Part shown: one piece after another, positions 6,567 to 7,223 of the stretch
Position numbering within the stretch: the stretch's first letter is position 1
Layout: the number at the start of each line of letters is the position of its first letter
DNA from: Gammaproteobacteria bacterium
GTDB lineage: Bacteria > Pseudomonadota > Gammaproteobacteria > Steroidobacterales > BM003
Reading direction: 5' to 3'
Length of the DNA stretch: 7,223 nucleotides
Assembly: GCA_026193125.1 (NCBI GenBank)
Contig: JAPHSC010000168.1
Location: 1 to 7,223, forward strand
Made by a program: the position numbers and the translations under genes
Notes under the pieces: generated by a model
What the model was told of the DNA's origin: nothing
Databases searched by the model: none
Seen by the model: the letters and a program-made list of their open reading frames with translations, nothing else

Positions 6567-7115
6567 ATGCATAGTGAAGTCAGGGGGTGGCGAACGGGCA
6601 CCAGGCTAGGCTTGCTCGGTTTGCAGCTGATCGCTATAGCCGGGCTATTAGCCGCGCCGCGGATCGGCCTTGCCCAGGAAAGGCAGATTTACGGCTACCT
6701 GGAAAGGGTTGTGATATCCAATGCGGGCCTGACTCTTACGGCCAAACTTGATACGGGGGCGGACACTTCATCCCTGCATGCGGAAAACATCAAGCGCTTT
6801 CGCCGCGCCGGTGAGCGGTTTGTGCGTTTCCAGGTGCGTGATGCGAACGACGATCTGATCACGCTGGAGCGCCATCTGGCCAGGATTGCACGTATTCGGC
6901 GTCATGATGGTGACTACCAACGTAGACCGGTGGTTGAAATGTCAGTGTGTATCGGATCGGTTCGACGGCGGGTAGAAGTCAATTTGATTGATCGCAGTCA
7001 CCTGAATTTCCCTTTCCTGCTTGGCCGCAGCGCCATGGAGGGAGCGGTGGTGGTGGACCCCGAGCGAACATTTACCGCTGAACCCAGTTGTGAACTGGAG
7101 GGAATGGACGAGTGA
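6567..7115 (+). CDS. Exported retropepsin-like (RimB-type, 'ATP-dependent zinc protease' family) protein
   Basis: A 182-residue protein with a signal peptide: basic n-region, hydrophobic core at about 13-30 and probable cleavage after Ala36 (GLA/QE). The mature part carries the aspartic-protease motif D62-T63-G64-A65 within AKLDTGADTSSLHA, then RRPVVEMSVCIGSVRRRVEVNLIDRSHLNFPFLLGRSAMEGAVVVDP (119-164), the conserved second half including the LGR turn. These belong to the family annotated as 'putative ATP-dependent zinc protease'. The fold and the DTGA motif point instead to a retropepsin-like peptidase, as reported for RimB, which acts on glutamate tails added by RimK. This copy is exported, so its substrate should be periplasmic and is unknown. 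The ATG at 6567 has AGGGG touching it and GAGG 11 bases upstream. An in-frame TTG further on would also leave a signal peptide, so the start is fairly but not fully certain. It overlaps the next gene by 4 bases. Confidence 0.88.
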   Translation: MHSEVRGWRTGTRLGLLGLQLIAIAGLLAAPRIGLAQERQIYGYLERVVISNAGLTLTAKLDTGADTSSLHAENIKRFRRAGERFVRFQVRDANDDLITLERHLARIARIRRHDGDYQRRPVVEMSVCIGSVRRRVEVNLIDRSHLNFPFLLGRSAMEGAVVVDPERTFTAEPSCELEGMDE

Positions 7116-7223
7116 ATAGAAGACATATCTACATACTGGCTGCCTGCCTTGTTCTGGCCGGAAGCAGTCTGTTCTTGTACAAGGTACGTACGCTGGGATT
7201 GCCGCTTGATGCTGCACAGGAAA
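7112..7223 (+). CDS. N-terminus of UUP1-type membrane protein (inactive transglutaminase / 7TM family), partial
   Basis: A GTG at 7112-7114 overlaps the TGA of the protease gene (GTGA), with GGAGG about 10 bases upstream. The frame is open to the right edge, giving 37 residues that start MNRRHIYILAACLVLAGSSL: a basic start and one hydrophobic helix (about 6-23), followed by LYKVRTLGLPLDAAQE. In related genomes the gene directly after an exported RimB-like protein encodes a large membrane protein with a periplasmic inactive-transglutaminase domain and seven helices, and its N-terminus has just this form (helix, then LYK, then GFPL/GLPL). The call rests on this short sequence and on the gene order. 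Confidence 0.72.
   Translation, partial: MNRRHIYILAACLVLAGSSLFLYKVRTLGLPLDAAQE

Overview
The window reads as a stretch of a gammaproteobacterial chromosome. The reasons are the cbb3 oxidase operon order, the style of the CcoN and CcoG proteins, and a retropepsin-like protease directly followed by a UUP1-type membrane gene, a pair typical of Gammaproteobacteria. The genus cannot be fixed from sequence reading alone. No insertion sequence, integrase, tRNA, rRNA or CRISPR array was seen, so this looks like core chromosome.

Positions 1-5283 (minus strand) hold a tightly packed operon, read from right to left: ccoN, ccoO, ccoQ, ccoP, a small two-helix membrane protein of unknown function, ccoG, and ccoH (cut by the left edge). 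Gaps are at most 14 bases, and two junctions overlap (ccoQ/ccoP by 4 bases, ccoP/small gene by 20). CcoN, CcoO and CcoP form the cbb3-type high-affinity cytochrome c oxidase of the inner membrane. CcoN carries the heme b / heme b3-CuB site. CcoO (one heme c) and CcoP (two hemes c) deliver electrons. CcoQ is the small accessory subunit. CcoG and CcoH belong to the copper supply and assembly branch; the usual partners ccoI and ccoS would lie beyond the left edge.

Positions 5284-5512 are a divergent intergenic region that must carry promoters for ccoN and for the rightward gene. No clean FNR/ANR palindrome is present, only degenerate candidates.

Positions 5513-6321 (plus strand) hold a LEA14/WHy-type lipoprotein gene and a small PGPGW-type membrane protein gene. 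Neither has an obvious link to respiration. Positions 6322-6566 are non-coding: an AT-rich block with an imperfect inverted repeat, a short GC hairpin, and a weak promoter-like region.

Positions 6567-7223 (plus strand) begin a second operon. It encodes an exported RimB-like retropepsin-type protein (family long named 'ATP-dependent zinc protease'), overlapping by 4 bases the start of a UUP1-type membrane protein that runs off the right edge. In related genomes a RimK-like glutamate ligase gene usually follows.

The least explained item is the 100-residue two-helix membrane protein between ccoP and ccoG, which has a GTG start inside ccoP.
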